Source: Trileptium ribeirensis
Taxonomy: Eukaryota; Nematoda; Enoplea; Enoplida; Thoracostomopsidae
Length of the DNA stretch: 64,000 nucleotides
Assembly (NCBI GenBank): GCA_030248225.1
Contig: JASANE010028077.1
Location: forward strand, 1 to 64,000
Reading direction: 5' to 3'
Shown: piece after piece, positions 1-10,266 of the stretch
Layout of the letters: each line of letters begins with the position of its first letter
Position numbering within the stretch: the first letter of the stretch is position 1
Translations under genes and position numbers: made by a program
The notes under the pieces: generated by a model
What the model was told of the DNA's origin: nothing
Databases searched by the model: none
Seen by the model: the letters and a program-made list of their open reading frames with translations, nothing else

Positions 1-2
1 CC

Positions 3-221
3 CGCGATGATCACTTCAAGCGACAAGATAATCGGGTGGAGCACTTCAAAACATTCAACAAAGTCATTGGGTATCGAGGATGGACGGGTGAACCAGGCTC
101 CATATTATGTGTGGTGACAGAAGGCAATGTAGTCATAACGGCATTCGTCTACGACCACCCAGTTCATGCGCGGCGACGAAAATATCAATTGGTGCATCAA
201 TATGGTGCTAAAATGGAATAA
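3..221 (+). CDS. C-terminal fragment of unknown ORF, open at window start
   Basis: An open frame runs from the window edge to a TAA at 219-221, giving about 72 residues. The tail is basic (an Arg-Arg-Arg-Lys run near the end) with a Gly/Trp-containing stretch before it. I do not recognise a domain. It is followed by an AT-rich stretch, an AATAAA at 337-342 and a hammerhead ribozyme motif on the same strand. It may therefore be the last coding part of a plus-strand retroelement or a transcript end; this is inference from position only. The frame is short, so coding status is uncertain. Confidence 0.35.
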   Translation, partial: RDDHFKRQDNRVEHFKTFNKVIGYRGWTGEPGSILCVVTEGNVVITAFVYDHPVHARRRKYQLVHQYGAKME

Positions 222-336
222 ATGAAGATATTTATACTTTATATGTTGTGTGTATGTATTATACTTCATTTGTATATGTTAATATTTATATTTTATATGT
301 ATATATTATACTTCATTTGTATTATTGTGTATTATC

Positions 337-342
337 AATAAA
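337..342 (+). promoter_or_regulatory. Canonical polyadenylation signal AATAAA
   Basis: AATAAA sits 116 bases after the stop of the upstream ORF and three bases before the hammerhead ribozyme motif. In an AT-rich region such a hexamer can arise by chance, so function is only suggested by the position. Confidence 0.3.
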
Positions 343-344
343 GA

Positions 345-403
345 AAAACGTAGCGGTAGCCTACAGCCGCCTGATGAGGCCCTTGGTACGGCCGAAACGT
401 TTT
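345..403 (+). ncRNA. Type III hammerhead self-cleaving ribozyme motif
   Basis: All three stems and the full catalytic core can be read. Stem III is AAAACG (345-350) paired with CGTTTT (398-403). The cleavage dinucleotide is UA at 351-352, so cleavage is predicted after 352. Stem I is GCGG (353-356) with CCGC (367-370), closing a 10-base loop. The core is CTGATGA (371-377). Stem II is GGCC (378-381) with GGCC (390-393), closing an 8-base loop. The second core element is GAAA (394-397). All pairs are Watson-Crick and no core base is missing. Hammerhead ribozymes in animals are known from satellites, Penelope-like elements and retrozymes. The host element here is not identified. Confidence 0.85.
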
Positions 404-856
404 AACTTGCAATATACATATATGTATGCTATATATTCGTGATATAATATCCTTGGAACAAGTACCCGGCACACGCTGACACCATGGTACAACCTGCCAC
501 ATACATAATTACCTGTCCCAATTAGAGCCCGGCACCCAACTAATGACCCCATCAACAAAAGTAGAACTTAATGACCCGATAAATAAAATTACAGCGTAAT
601 GATTCGCGAAAATTTTGGCTCCTCGGCTCCTCTGTGTTCGTATTCCTCCTACTATACTACTTTGCATGTCTGTATTTATATATACAATAAACATCTATAC
701 ATATGCATGTATGCTAAACATATATACCTATATACATATATACATATAAATAAGAGTAATGCCCAACACATGACTCACCACCCCAACCTCTCCGGGAGGG
801 GGGGTAAAACCGCTATTTTCTATCTACTGTTTTCATTCTATCTGGTTTTCTAGCCA
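404..856. other. AT-rich spacer, no supported gene
   Basis: This holds TATA/ATAT-rich simple sequence around 660-750 and a G-run followed by TAAAACC near 798-812. I found no match to the other side of the retroelement that would mark it as an LTR. Confidence 0.4.
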
Positions 857-1064
857 TCAGTTCAGGTGATCAACGACGAAATTCTTATTAATTGTCGGTT
901 CTTGTAAAAAATTTGCATTGTTATTAGAGCATTTCCATGCTTCCGGTAACTCAAGTTCCATAGAACATGGTGGTATTCTTACCTTTCGCAACATATGGGA
1001 TGCGTGAAATAAAAACCGGCATGGGCTTCCTGAAATTCGGTCGACCAAGCGGTCATGTTAGGTT

Positions 1065-1340
1065 CTAGAACCCAATAAGGTGGTGGGGTGGTACGATAGA
1101 AGTTGCGGGATCCGACAGTAGATAATCAAACGTTTTCATATATCGTCTCAATCGCCGTAAAACATGGCGAGGATAATCTAACCCTCGATTTTTCACGGGT
1201 TTCTTCCGTAGGGCAGATAAATATCCGCCCAAAACGCCAACAGTTTTAGTGTGAGGGGTAATCAAACAAGTAGCCATTCGAATATGAAATTCCATAGCTG
1301 ACTTTGAGCCAGCTACGGACGAAATAATCATGCCTTTCAT
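1065..1340 (-). pseudogene. Possible C-terminal continuation of the NADAR ORF
   Basis: A 91-residue frame begins just after the NADAR frame stops, and a second 63-residue frame (1048-857) follows it. Both have a mixed, protein-like composition, with a basic Arg/Lys cluster in the first. I recognise no domain. They are listed because they sit in line with the retroelement's last ORF and may be its decayed tail. They could equally be chance frames. Confidence 0.25.
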
Positions 1341-1346
1341 AGAGCT

Positions 1347-1989
1347 TTAATAACGGGGCGGAATAAGAGTTGTAGGCCATGAGGCAAATCCGTCTCTTTG
1401 GAAGGTACGGACTTCTTGCAATAATCGTCCCATTATGTTGTGATAGTTCCTTGGGCTGAGGTCCATTCGAAAATCTTGCGATCCAACGCCACTTCTCCAA
1501 AAGCTATCGGTATAATTAGCTTCCAGTAGCTGGGCGTCTCTTGTGGATAATAACGTATTCTTAAAAACAGCCAAGTTAAACTTGCGAAGTAATACGGCTC
1601 TCATTATGTGAGACAGTACGGGACGAAGGAGTTGGGTATTTACTTCATCCAAAAATTCTTGTTTGTTTCGTCGGGCAATGAATTTGACATCTCGAGCTCC
1701 CAATTTAACATCTTCATTGTCTCGTCGAGCTTGATGCTCGTTGAAAAGGTAAGTGACGAGTAATTGGTATCCTTGGTCCGTAGAGTTCCGTAGAACTATA
1801 GTCGATGGGGTAATGTTGAATTGTTTGTTCGAGGGAGGCCATGTTTGACAACTTAGGCCATCGAATGCCTTTTGAAAGAAAAACTTCGATCGGCTTCGAA
1901 TTGTCGATAAAGTAATATGGCATGAAAACGAGATTTTCTTTTGATCTGCTAACATCAGCAAGTTGCTTTGGTCCTTTGAGGTAATTCAT
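1347..1989 (-). pseudogene. NADAR (YbiA-like) domain protein, frameshifted
   Basis: Two overlapping frames, 1989-1714 and 1961-1347, together read as a NADAR domain. The first has the family's opening block (Phe-Leu-Ser-Lys followed by Leu-Ser-Asn-Met). The second has the NSTDQGYQ block that matches the 'S-x-E-Q-x-Y-Q' core, then a LFNEHQA helix and ARDVKFIARR. Near its C-terminus are EANYTDSFWRSGVG, in the place of the family's 'D-x-x-W-G-x-G' motif, and IMGRLLQEVR, its usual last helix. NADAR enzymes act on ADP-ribose N-glycosides, including ADP-ribosylated guanosine. The Glu of the core is Asp here and the first Gly of the W-G-x-G motif is Arg, besides the frameshift, so this copy is probably inactive. 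It is the last clear domain of the retroelement. Confidence 0.75.
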
Positions 1990-2070
1990 CTAGAATTAAA
2001 TACTTCGTCGTTACTGACGGTTCTTCTGGGTGGTTTGGGTCGGAGCTCAAGGTTTGTGACGGGATTATTA

Positions 2071-3244
2071 TTAATCAACGACGTCAGGACGGCTAGTGTC
2101 GTCCTCGACGGGGTGGCGATCGCGGTGTTTGAACGGCTTGAAGTCCAAGGTCTTCAGGACGCAGCGGTGTACGTCGTCCCCATGGGTAGTTCGGAATTCT
2201 TTCGTGGTGGTGTCCAATAGTATGTTCGACTCCAGGTTGGTCCATAAAATATAAATAGGGCGAATACAACGTTTGGCTTCCTGATTGTCCGTCGGAAGTA
2301 TCGACATGTGTCGTTGGTCGGGAAGCAAAAGTTTGGAGTAGGTCGTTGCGTCCTTCTACGAAATGCTTCAGCGGTCGGAATTGTATCCATCGGTTGACAA
2401 CGGCGGTCTCGGGCATGCCTATGTGGCATTTCACGGCGATTGGTTTCCATGTTCTTTCTTCGGGGAGGTTTATTTCTTCTAGTTACAGCTACTGGGTGTG
2501 TCCGGTTTACATTATCTTGCGACATAATCGGTCTACGTAGGTTATAAGTATTCGTTGCCATTTTTGGTGTCATTGACGGTCCAGATCTGGTCAAAGTAAC
2601 GTAAGTTGCGCTTTGCGTATGCCTAGGTGCGGTCGTAATTGCGGTTGCTCGCTTAGTATTATTAAAAGTGCTTGGATTCACGTGTATACCACGTTGCGGA
2701 GCAGGATCTTGCCTGCACATAGAGATTGCGGTGAAGCGTTCAGGGTAGACTCGTCACTGCTGAGTACTCGGGCAATTCCTTGTCTAATTCTATTTATCTC
2801 CGGCTCTGGTTCTTCTGATGCACTTTCAATTACGTACTATTGTTTGCTTTGGAAGTCGGCCACGACGGGCCTACTGATTGTGTCCTCCAAAAGGGATTGG
2901 ACCTGCTTGTATACGAAGTGTGTGGTCGTTGGTACGGGTGATGTGCTTTCTGCGAAGCGTTGAAAACGTTCAGTTGCAGTCTGAGAATTTGTTTCGGTTC
3001 CTTCTAGTGCTCTATGTCTTCGTTCCTCTTCCTCCGCTAAGAAGTCTATTACGGCTTCTCTAGCTAGTTTTCGTCCAGTGTGTCTTCCTATAAACGCCGT
3101 TTCTGGAGTGGGGAAGGTTTTTTGTGTTGTCTTAGGTTGTCTTGGTATTTTACCTGATGGTTCAGATTGGGTAATTCGGGATCGAAAATGGTAAGGTCCA
3201 ACGTGATCATATCTAAATAATGGGGAAGGTAGTGCAGGTCGCAC
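2071..3244 (-). pseudogene. Decayed middle part of the post-pol ORF, unknown
   Basis: Frames at 3244-2837, 2720-2154, 2434-2093 and 2328-2071 overlap and hand over to one another, as expected of one long ORF with several frameshifts. The first frame is charged and helical (a run of Glu/Arg around the middle); the later ones are Pro/Thr/Arg-rich. I recognise no domain. The reading leads directly into the NADAR frame, so this is probably the N-terminal half of the same protein. Which frame is used at each point is uncertain. Confidence 0.4.
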
Positions 3245-3300
3245 GGGAGATAAGTCATTCCGTGGAAGAAGTCGACTAAATGAACGAGGTTGAGTGACAG

Positions 3301-4205
3301 CTAATTAGGTTCGGAATCCATAGAAGCATTACTGGAATAATTCTGATATAGGGAGTCGTCGGGGGATGGTACACGATATCGGGGAATTGGTTCGCCTTCC
3401 GCTATTCCTAAAAAAGGCGCAGGCTGTATGGGTTCTTCACGGTACGTATATTGGGATAGCGCTGGTACGCGTACATCCTGCACGAGGGCAGTAGGTGGGG
3501 TTGAGGTAACATCAGCAAATGCGGTAGATCCTCGCATTGAAGTAGTGGCCATAGGTACCGGCTCACTTGATTCTGGTGAATTCATGGTGACTGCAGGATC
3601 TTGTTCGGGGTGTACTACAGCAGGATAATCGGGACCTGGCGCACAGGTGGCAGCTAATTCTAAATCGCAGCGATATGGACTAGTTAGATATGGTGGCGTC
3701 CGGTGAGGGATTTGTCCTTCCTCAGCGGGGAAGCTAAATTGGGACGTAAGGATCGGGTTTCCAAACTCATTGAATCCTTCAAAATTAGGTAATAATAGTT
3801 CATCAGCTCGGCGGTATTCTTTCCGCGTTATAGGTACTGCATGCTCGCCATATTCAGGTAAAGATCCACTGTAATTATCCCCACATAAGGTAATTGAGAT
3901 GGGTCTCGGGTAATGAGTTCTTGGGAAATTCCGGGCCAATCATATTGAGGCGTCCGGTTAAGGTCAACAACTGATAATCGGTTTGATACATTCGTATAGA
4001 TGGCGGCTAAGTGAATATCAGCTAGGGCTTGGGTTAAATTCGCTGCTGGCTCTGTTTCCTTCGCTAGTTCGGTTTCATCCGCTTGTTCGCGGGAACGATC
4101 AGGAGCAAATGATTGTCGCATTTCAGCTATAGGTTCGGGATCCGCGACTTGGACCACGCGGATAAACAGACGATCGGCGCTGATCGTTTCAGTAGGATAT
4201 TCCAA
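3301..4205 (-). pseudogene. Disordered ORF immediately after pol, unknown
   Basis: Frames 4205-3828 (125 aa) and 3939-3301 (212 aa) overlap by a frameshift. The ATG at 4205 lies 44 bases after the end of the pol frame (4249). The protein is rich in Pro, Ser, Thr and Glu, especially in its last 120 residues, and shows no membrane segment, signal peptide or zinc motif. This is the place where env usually sits in errantivirus-like elements, but nothing here looks like a glycoprotein. Function unknown. Confidence 0.45.
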
Positions 4206-4248
4206 TGTGGTTTTTCAAGTGTTCATCAGGAATCTCCTGTAATGGATA

Positions 4249-5105
4249 TTAAATACCTGGGAAAGTACGAAGTAGGCGGTAGCAGGGTTTAGTATGATTA
4301 AAATGCACAAGATGCCTTTTCGCATGACTTTGCGCTGTAAGGCGTGTTCCGAGACACGGCGGTATGACCTTAAAGTCCACACCACCTTTGTTTAAGTTTA
4401 CGCGACAAGCCAGTGGTTGTGTGGTATCGATATACCCACATTTCATCTCCAACTTTATATGGAGAAATTTTAGTTTTCCGGTTATAATATTGCTTACGGT
4501 GTTCACGGGCGGCTTGCATCGAGCGGTATGCATTTTCTCTAATGGTGACAAGCCATCTCTGGACATTGGTGCGATAGGCTTCAGCTCCGGGGTTTATTTC
4601 ATAGTGAGGTTGGTGAGGTAATATCTCCTGGAACTCGGGGGTAACATCGGTGCACCAACAGAAAAGGAGGGTATCGAGTGGTTGTATGCACAGATGAGTT
4701 ATGACATTATACAATACGATAAAAGTTCATCCCAGGTTGTATGGTCATCCGTAGGTACGGCTGCTCGTAACAGGAAAATAAGCTGCGAACAAATCTCTCT
4801 ATTTCTCCATTGACTTTCGGGTGATAACTTTGCGTTTCACGCTTGAAGATGCGTAGTTCAGTGCATAGGGCTTGCATAAGGTCGGAAATGAAACATCGAC
4901 CTTGGTCGGATACTAGTTCAGCAGGTGCGCCACGTCGGCAGACAACCTCTTTAATAAATACTTGGGCTACAGTGCGAGTTCTTTGGTTGGGGATGGCGAC
5001 GGCAATAATAAACTTGGTAAATTGATCAATAAAAGCAAGAACGTACTTATTTTCAGTACGGGATTCAACTCGAATATCAAGGATGTCAACGTATATCCAA
5101 TGCAT
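4249..5105 (-). pseudogene. Gypsy-type integrase core and C-terminal domain
   Basis: Frame 5105-4707 holds the DDE core: an Asp in VDILDI near the start, an Asp in VSDQG, and a Glu in NGEIERF with 35 residues between the last two, the D-x35-E spacing of retroviral and gypsy integrases. All three acids are present. Frames 4714-4370 and 4566-4249 carry the C-terminal part, including the KVGDEMWVY stretch and a VHFN-TKPCY ending typical of gypsy pol. They are broken by at least two frameshifts. The enzyme would insert cDNA into the host genome; this copy is not intact. Confidence 0.85.
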
Positions 5106-5150
5106 AGGGACATTAGCTTGAGGTAACTCGCCTAGGACAGCTCGGACATA

Positions 5151-5384
5151 CTAAGTTAAGTTACGAGACTTTTGGTAGGTTTCACATCCCTTTACATAAT
5201 CTTCAACATATTTACTCATATTTTCCCAATAATAAAATTGCTTAAGTTTACTCATAAGTCGTTCAAGGCCAGGCTGGCCTCGAAATAGGGTATCGTGCTC
5301 ATGCTTCAGGATATGGGGAACAAGTCGACGGGAAACACATAGTTTGGGGCGATGATCATTTGGCAAGGCTGGGTGCAGGTACAA
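5151..5384 (-). pseudogene. Integrase zinc-binding (HHCC) domain, two ligands lost
   Basis: A 77-residue frame has the layout of the gypsy integrase N-terminal zinc domain: a first His in the LKHEHD segment, a Gly-x-Pro-Gly turn, the FYYWENM helix, then a Cys pair region. The second His is Gln (RGQPG where family members have G-H-x-G), and the last Cys is Tyr (CETYQK), so zinc could not be held. It abuts the integrase core across a frameshift. Confidence 0.8.
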
Positions 5385-5426
5385 TATATGTGTTGAGGGC
5401 AGATACGGTAATGATGGGATTCTAAT

Positions 5427-5621
5427 TTAAGTGACAGCCGTTTTGGGTTCGTCGGGAAAAGTTCCCTTTTGTAAATATGTTCGAATAGGTCCAAATTTGT
5501 CATCTTGTTGCTGTAGTCGAGGTATAATAACTACTACGTTCTTGTCTGATTCTTGGCTAAAGTGTGGTAAGTATAAACTTTCTCCAGTGTCTTTCACCTG
5601 TTCAGGTTTTAATAGAACCAT
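5427..5621 (-). pseudogene. Linker between RNase H and integrase
   Basis: A 64-residue frame lies between the RNase H tail and the integrase zinc domain. It has a run of hydrophobic residues (VVVIIPRL) followed by polar, Gln/Asp-rich sequence. It has no catalytic motif of its own, and the call rests on position and strand. Confidence 0.5.
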
Positions 5622-5762
5622 ATGGCTCTCATAATCATATCCTACTTAGATTAAGGCATCGAAAGTTTCTTGGGGAATCATCTTGAGGTGGATCAGGTGC
5701 ACTCAACGGGCCAGGGTTTTGGTCACTAGAATCTGATTCAGGGCTTCCTATAACTCCTGAGT

Positions 5763-6212
5763 CTATAATGACACAACATTGAGGGTCATTAGCTGGATCG
5801 GGTTCGCCATAAGTGTCCTACGTAGTTCCTCGGAGAGTTTAGGTACTTCTGCATTAGGCAGCATTTGTTTCAAATTTCTAAGGGTTTGTTTAACGAACTC
5901 ATCGTTCGCGGCTGTTTGTTCAGGGGTTTCATCCTGTCTTTTACGACTAGAACCACTTTTACGTGACAACATTGCCACTCTTTTACGACATTCTTCCTCT
6001 TCGTCCAGTTCATTATCAGAAGAGAATGACAACTCTACATCGTGTCGTGGGTCTCTAAAGAGAACATCATCGTTTGCGCTGGCCTTACCAGGCCTGTAGG
6101 TAATCTGAAATCCACCAAATTCCATTAATAGCTCATTTCTCCATTGGGTCAAGCGCGAGTTTCGCGGACGCAGATCAAAAAGAGCCTTAAGTGGCTTTTG
6201 GTCAGTTTCCAC
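5763..6212 (-). pseudogene. Gypsy RNase H C-terminal half and connection
   Basis: The frame opens with METDQKPLKALF, matching the 'T-D-H-K-P-L' block of gypsy RNase H with the His changed to Gln. RLTQWRNELL and YRPGKASANDDVLFR follow, as usual at the end of the domain. The remaining 100 residues are charged (an acidic run, then an Arg/Lys run) and make up the connection towards integrase. A frameshift separates it from the upstream RT/RNase H frame. Confidence 0.8.
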
Positions 6213-6319
6213 ATGGAATTCGTGTCCTAACAGGTCTAAAATGCAATGCGGCCCAACGTATAGTTAGGGCTTGTGTTTCAATAGCGTGGTATCTGCGTTG
6301 GTGATCCAGCAAGGATTTA

Positions 6320-6724
6320 CTAGCATTCGCTATGGGTTGTACTCCTCTCTCGGTTTTCTGTTGACAAGACAGCTCCTAGTGCGTAAGCAGAGGCATCCGT
6401 CTGCAAGACAAACGGCTTAGTAAAATCAGGGTACATTAACAAGGGTTCTTCAACTAAGGCTTTTCGTAATTTATTGAAAGCTTCTTCACACTGGGGTGTC
6501 CATTTGAATTCAGTGTCTTTTCGGCGAAGGGTGTTCAGGGGTTCATAGAGGTCTAAGTAACGGGGTATAAATTTGTGGTAATATCCAACGAGACCTAGAA
6601 AATTTTGGAGTTGCTTCAGGGACTCGGGGCGTCTATAATTATGTATAGCAACGGTCTTTTCGGGATCCGATCTTACTCCATCATAACTAATAATGTGTCC
6701 TAGGTACTTAAAATGTTTGCCCAA
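6320..6724 (-). pseudogene. RT thumb and RNase H N-terminal half
   Basis: The frame starts with KHFKYLGHIIS, the conserved RT segment after the catalytic site. It continues through the thumb (FLGLVGYYHKFIPRY) and reaches the RNase H start, where FVLQTDASAYALGAVLS holds the first catalytic Asp. It ends soon after, where a frameshift begins the next fragment. Confidence 0.9.
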
Positions 6725-6824
6725 ATTGGAATTTTGATGGCTTTAACTTAAGACTGGCTTTTCGGAATGGGTCCAATACAGTGACCAAATCTACTACTAG
6801 GGGAAAAGATATTGTCGATATATA

Positions 6825-7154
6825 TCAAACCCATTCTAGTCCTTTGAGTACTATTGACATGCATCTTCGAAAGGCTCCGATGGAAGAGTTAAGACCAATG
6901 GGAAGGACATATTCGTATTGTCCATGGACGGTAACCAAAGAGGTCTTCTCTTTCGTTTCGGGATGAAGTTCTAGTTGCCAAAATCCTTTGTTTAAGTGCA
7001 ATCTAGACATAAATTTAGTGTCTCGGAGACATCCTAAATTATCATCAATGCGGGGTAGAGGGTATACATCCTGTTCGGCTACTGTGTTCAACTTAGGAAA
7101 GCCGTCACACAGGCGTAGTGTTCCGTCGATAACGTATACTATGGGCGATCCCAA
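6825..7154 (-). pseudogene. Reverse transcriptase fingers and palm, catalytic Asp lost
   Basis: The frame carries the gypsy RT blocks in order: DGTLRLC-GFPKLN, YPLPRIDDNL, SRLHLNKGFWQ, TSLVTVHGQYEYV, and GLNSSIGAFRRCM. In motif A the invariant Asp of S-R-L-D-L is His (codon CAC at 6998-6996). Beyond the frameshift, the 'Y-x-D-D' site reads YIDN (about 6811-6822), so its second Asp is lost as well. Two of three catalytic acids are gone, so the copy cannot be active. Confidence 0.9.
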
Positions 7155-7255
7155 GGGGAATCGGAGGGTTTGATTAATCCGGCTTCAGCCATGTTATTTA
7201 GTTCCCCTCGGAGGGGTCTCTCAAAGAGTGGACGATGCGGAACTTGTTTAATGGG

Positions 7256-7909
7256 TCAGGCGTTTCTCGTATTAATCTTATGTTGATGTATGCCACATCG
7301 GACCAGATCAAATGAATGGGTACTAAAGACGTCAGAATTTTCGGAGATCACTGTTTTGAGTTCTTTCAGCTGGAAAGGGTTCATGGAAATATTAGAAAAG
7401 TTAATCTCGCTAAGGATTTGGATCGAGCGTTCGGTGTCGATCGCTTTCTTTTCTTCGTTAATTACTTGTACGGCGTTATCGGTAGTTAGACCTAAATTGT
7501 TGCACTGTCTAACGCTTTTGGGCAGTTCCAAGTTCAACGGGTTATTATCTCGGTCGTATACAAGGTCAACTTCGGAGTTGTCAAGGATTTCAATATGTCC
7601 GATTGTTTGTCCTGCGTGAATCGCTACAGGGAGGTATCCGAAGTTCATGATGGCTATGGGGATTAATCGCTGTCTTGTTAGAACCAGGGAGTGAGCGATT
7701 GCTAAATCAAGGATTAACGGGTCAGGTACAAATAATGCTTGACCTATAGGAGGTTGGGCGATCTCTGGTATGGCATTGATGGATACCTCGGTGTTAGTAG
7801 GAACTTGAACGTATTGGCGACTCCCGACGTTAATAACGGGTGGGTGGTAAAAAATGTGGTAAAAAGACCATAAAATCGGTTCCCAAAATACATTCATAGG
7901 GGGTGTCAT
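7256..7909 (-). pseudogene. Pol segment between protease and RT
   Basis: A 217-residue frame joins the protease to RT. It has the VQVPTNTEVSI and FVPDPLILDL stretches and ends in an ENSDVFSTHSFDLVRCGIHQHKI segment, which corresponds to the 'V-F-S-x-x-x-x-D-L-G-x-x-x-x-x-x-H-x-I' block preceding gypsy RT. It is probably part of a Gag-Pol polyprotein. The length of intact frame shows the decay is uneven. Confidence 0.8.
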
Positions 7910-7922
7910 TAGTGACTTGGAA

Positions 7923-8330
7923 TTAATAAAGTATGGTGAGGGTTCCTATAGTTGTGGGTACTTTCACTACTCCGCTTATGGAAAGTTCTTGTTGCGTAAC
8001 GGAAACTATTCTCGTATTGGTAGACTTGCAGGGCATTAGTCTTAGTAGGGCGGCAGTAGCTTGGGATAGAATGGAGACGTCTGCTTCTGGGTCAATAAGG
8101 GTATTTACGGATGTTCCGAGCACAGTAGTATTGATAATTAACGGCGTGTTAGTGGCTTTAATAGCATTTACTCGTCTGGTTACGATATCAGAACGAGATC
8201 TACCACGTAGTCGAAGGATGGGGCTACCAAATAGCTCTCTATCGCCGATAAATACCAGTCTTTCATCGGAAGGGGCGCTTGGAGTAGGGTCTTTTTGTAT
8301 ATAACGACGTGGAGTTCTACGGTTCTACGA
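7923..8330 (-). pseudogene. Retropepsin-like aspartic protease, active-site triad altered
   Basis: The frame at 8123-7923 reads VNTLIDPEADVSIL where retropepsins have 'D-T/S-G-A-x-x-S'. The Asp (about 8093) is kept but Thr-Gly is Pro-Glu. The later VVKVPTTIG segment fits the flap and following strand. Upstream, to about 8330, an open stretch in the same direction (FIGDRELFGSP and onward) gives the usual pre-protease region. The enzyme would cut the Gag-Pol polyprotein. With the DTG motif changed, this copy would not work. Confidence 0.75.
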
Positions 8331-9720
8331 GTTTTATCAGGAGATGGTAAAGAGGCTATACTTTCGGCTTTCTTAAGTGGCATCATGGCGTGAGCTTCGA
8401 CGGCATTGGATGTGGTAGATGCTTCGGATGAAGACATCTTCCAGTGAGTGGTCGGTGTGATGGTTGGCAAGTCGGCTTCCACCAGGAAACCATCGGGGTA
8501 AGCAGTGAGTGCAATGAAGAGGTAACTTACATTTATAGATACTATATCCTAATACAATGATGCCTATCACTATAATAATTATTGCGTATGGGGAGAGTCC
8601 GGTATACTCAAGTGCAGGAAGGGCTATAACATTGTGTAGCTTTTCCTTGGCTATCTGAGCAATTTGTAGGTTGATTGCCTTAGCATTTTCTAAAGAGCTC
8701 CATGTAAGTGTTTTAGCTGGGTACTAGACAACTGGTCTAAGGTAATGTTAGGGCCTATTTTAACCATTAATTCCTCAGATTGTAACATGCCGGTTAGCAT
8801 AAATGATCCTACAGTTAACTGTGTGAATTGCCATGTGGAATCCATACGACTCCATGTTCTGGTACTATTCGGCTTTATCCTTGTGTGATGTGTGAGAAAC
8901 ATCGTTTGTTAGTGATTACAAGTCTTTCCTCCGAAGTTCGGAGCGGAACTCCTTGCATGGTAGTGTAGACATCGGCATCAATGTCAAGTGGTCCGATTAA
9001 AGAACGATTCTGGCATTTCGATTTGGTATACTCAGAGACAAAGTCATCCGAGATGATCAAGTCAAGACAATGAATGCGTTGGTCAGTTACTAGCGCAAAA
9101 TGCAACGCCTGGGTGGCGTTTACAAGCGGCTAAATGGAATTAGAAATAATATATATTATAATTAGAAATGGACATTCCCATTCCTAAGAATCCTGATACA
9201 GCTGCAGTGGCGATTGCAATAAGCGTAACAAAACGCTTGTTTCTCCTAGGTTCATTATGACAGAAATGTCGGTTGTTATCACAACACGAGCGCATAAGGT
9301 TGGAAGAGTAGCTAATATCTAGAACTCCATTGTAGGTTTCACTTAACTCAGTTCCTAATACTCGCAGAGTCTTATATAATTGCGGATCAGTCGTACAGTT
9401 ACTCCAATAGAAACAATCAGATGAACATGTGCCATCAGTGTCGTACAACAGCCAAAAGTGGCTTCGTTCGAAGGTGCTCTCATATCAGGTCTCAATGTTT
9501 TAAGGTCAACTGTAAAACTACGGGTATGTGAGTTGATCTGACGTAATCACTAATCTTTGGGGTTCGACTACAATTCTACTTGAGAATTTACTACTACTCC
9601 TAGGCAAGATATTTTCTCACTTATCGGTGTCGACACGGCATGAGTGGTTGAAATCAATGCTAACCACACAAACGAAAAGAACTCCAAAAAGGCTATTGAC
9701 TAAAGTACTAGTCCTATATT
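8331..9720 (-). pseudogene. Envelope-like class I fusion glycoprotein, upstream of pol
   Basis: Read on the minus strand, the parts are: a hydrophobic signal-peptide-like segment at about 9710-9655, a Cys-rich ectodomain (many Cys in 9448-9240), a furin-type site RNKR at about 9241-9230, then a long apolar Ala/Gly-rich stretch (to about 9165) placed like a fusion peptide. Frames 9105-8875 and 8902-8690 hold a Cys-bearing ectodomain with an NxT site. An Ile/Val-rich transmembrane segment follows at about 8600-8550, with a short tail that runs into the pre-protease region. At least four frameshifts break it. The length from cleavage site to anchor is about 190-210 residues. I cannot assign it to a named envelope family. 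Confidence 0.65.
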
Positions 9721-9760
9721 CAACTAAAGGTTTAATCGCATTTAGTGTCTTTTGAGTTTC

Positions 9761-10036
9761 TCAAGGACTGATTCTGCTTCTACCTATATCCTGAAAGGGA
9801 AGATTTGTGCCTTCGTTAATTCGACCGTCAGTCATTTTAGATTCGGTGTCGGGTTCATCAAGATAGTTCTCCATCGCATCAGCTAACTGCTGGTCAAGGT
9901 CTTCTACTGGGGTACTTACTATCGGAGACTCACATTTTAATGTGGCTACGGGGTGTCTTAAGAGACGTAACTGGACTTCTAACAAGTTATGACGATCGCG
10001 TCGATGAGGCTCGTTCTCAAACTCAGCGTGTTCCAA
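9761..10036 (-). pseudogene. Short acidic ORF upstream of env-like region
   Basis: A 91-residue frame with a basic N-terminal half (His/Arg-rich) and an acidic second half (many Asp/Glu). I recognise no domain. It lies directly before the env-like signal peptide on the same strand. Confidence 0.35.
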
Positions 10037-10266
10037 TAGGTGATGTGCAACCTTATCTGCTGGGATACCACTAGTGTCCTGGTTTCGGAAAACAACGTCT
10101 AACAGGTAATCAGCTCGTGGAGTTCAAGATTACTATTACGATAGGTTACTCTCGCCGACTGCGTTCTCAATCCAATAAGATATGACCAACGAGACCAAAT
10201 GGTTCCATCTACATTGGTAAAGGCACAAATAGTGAATAATGTGCCGGTGTTACTCCATCTTACTAA

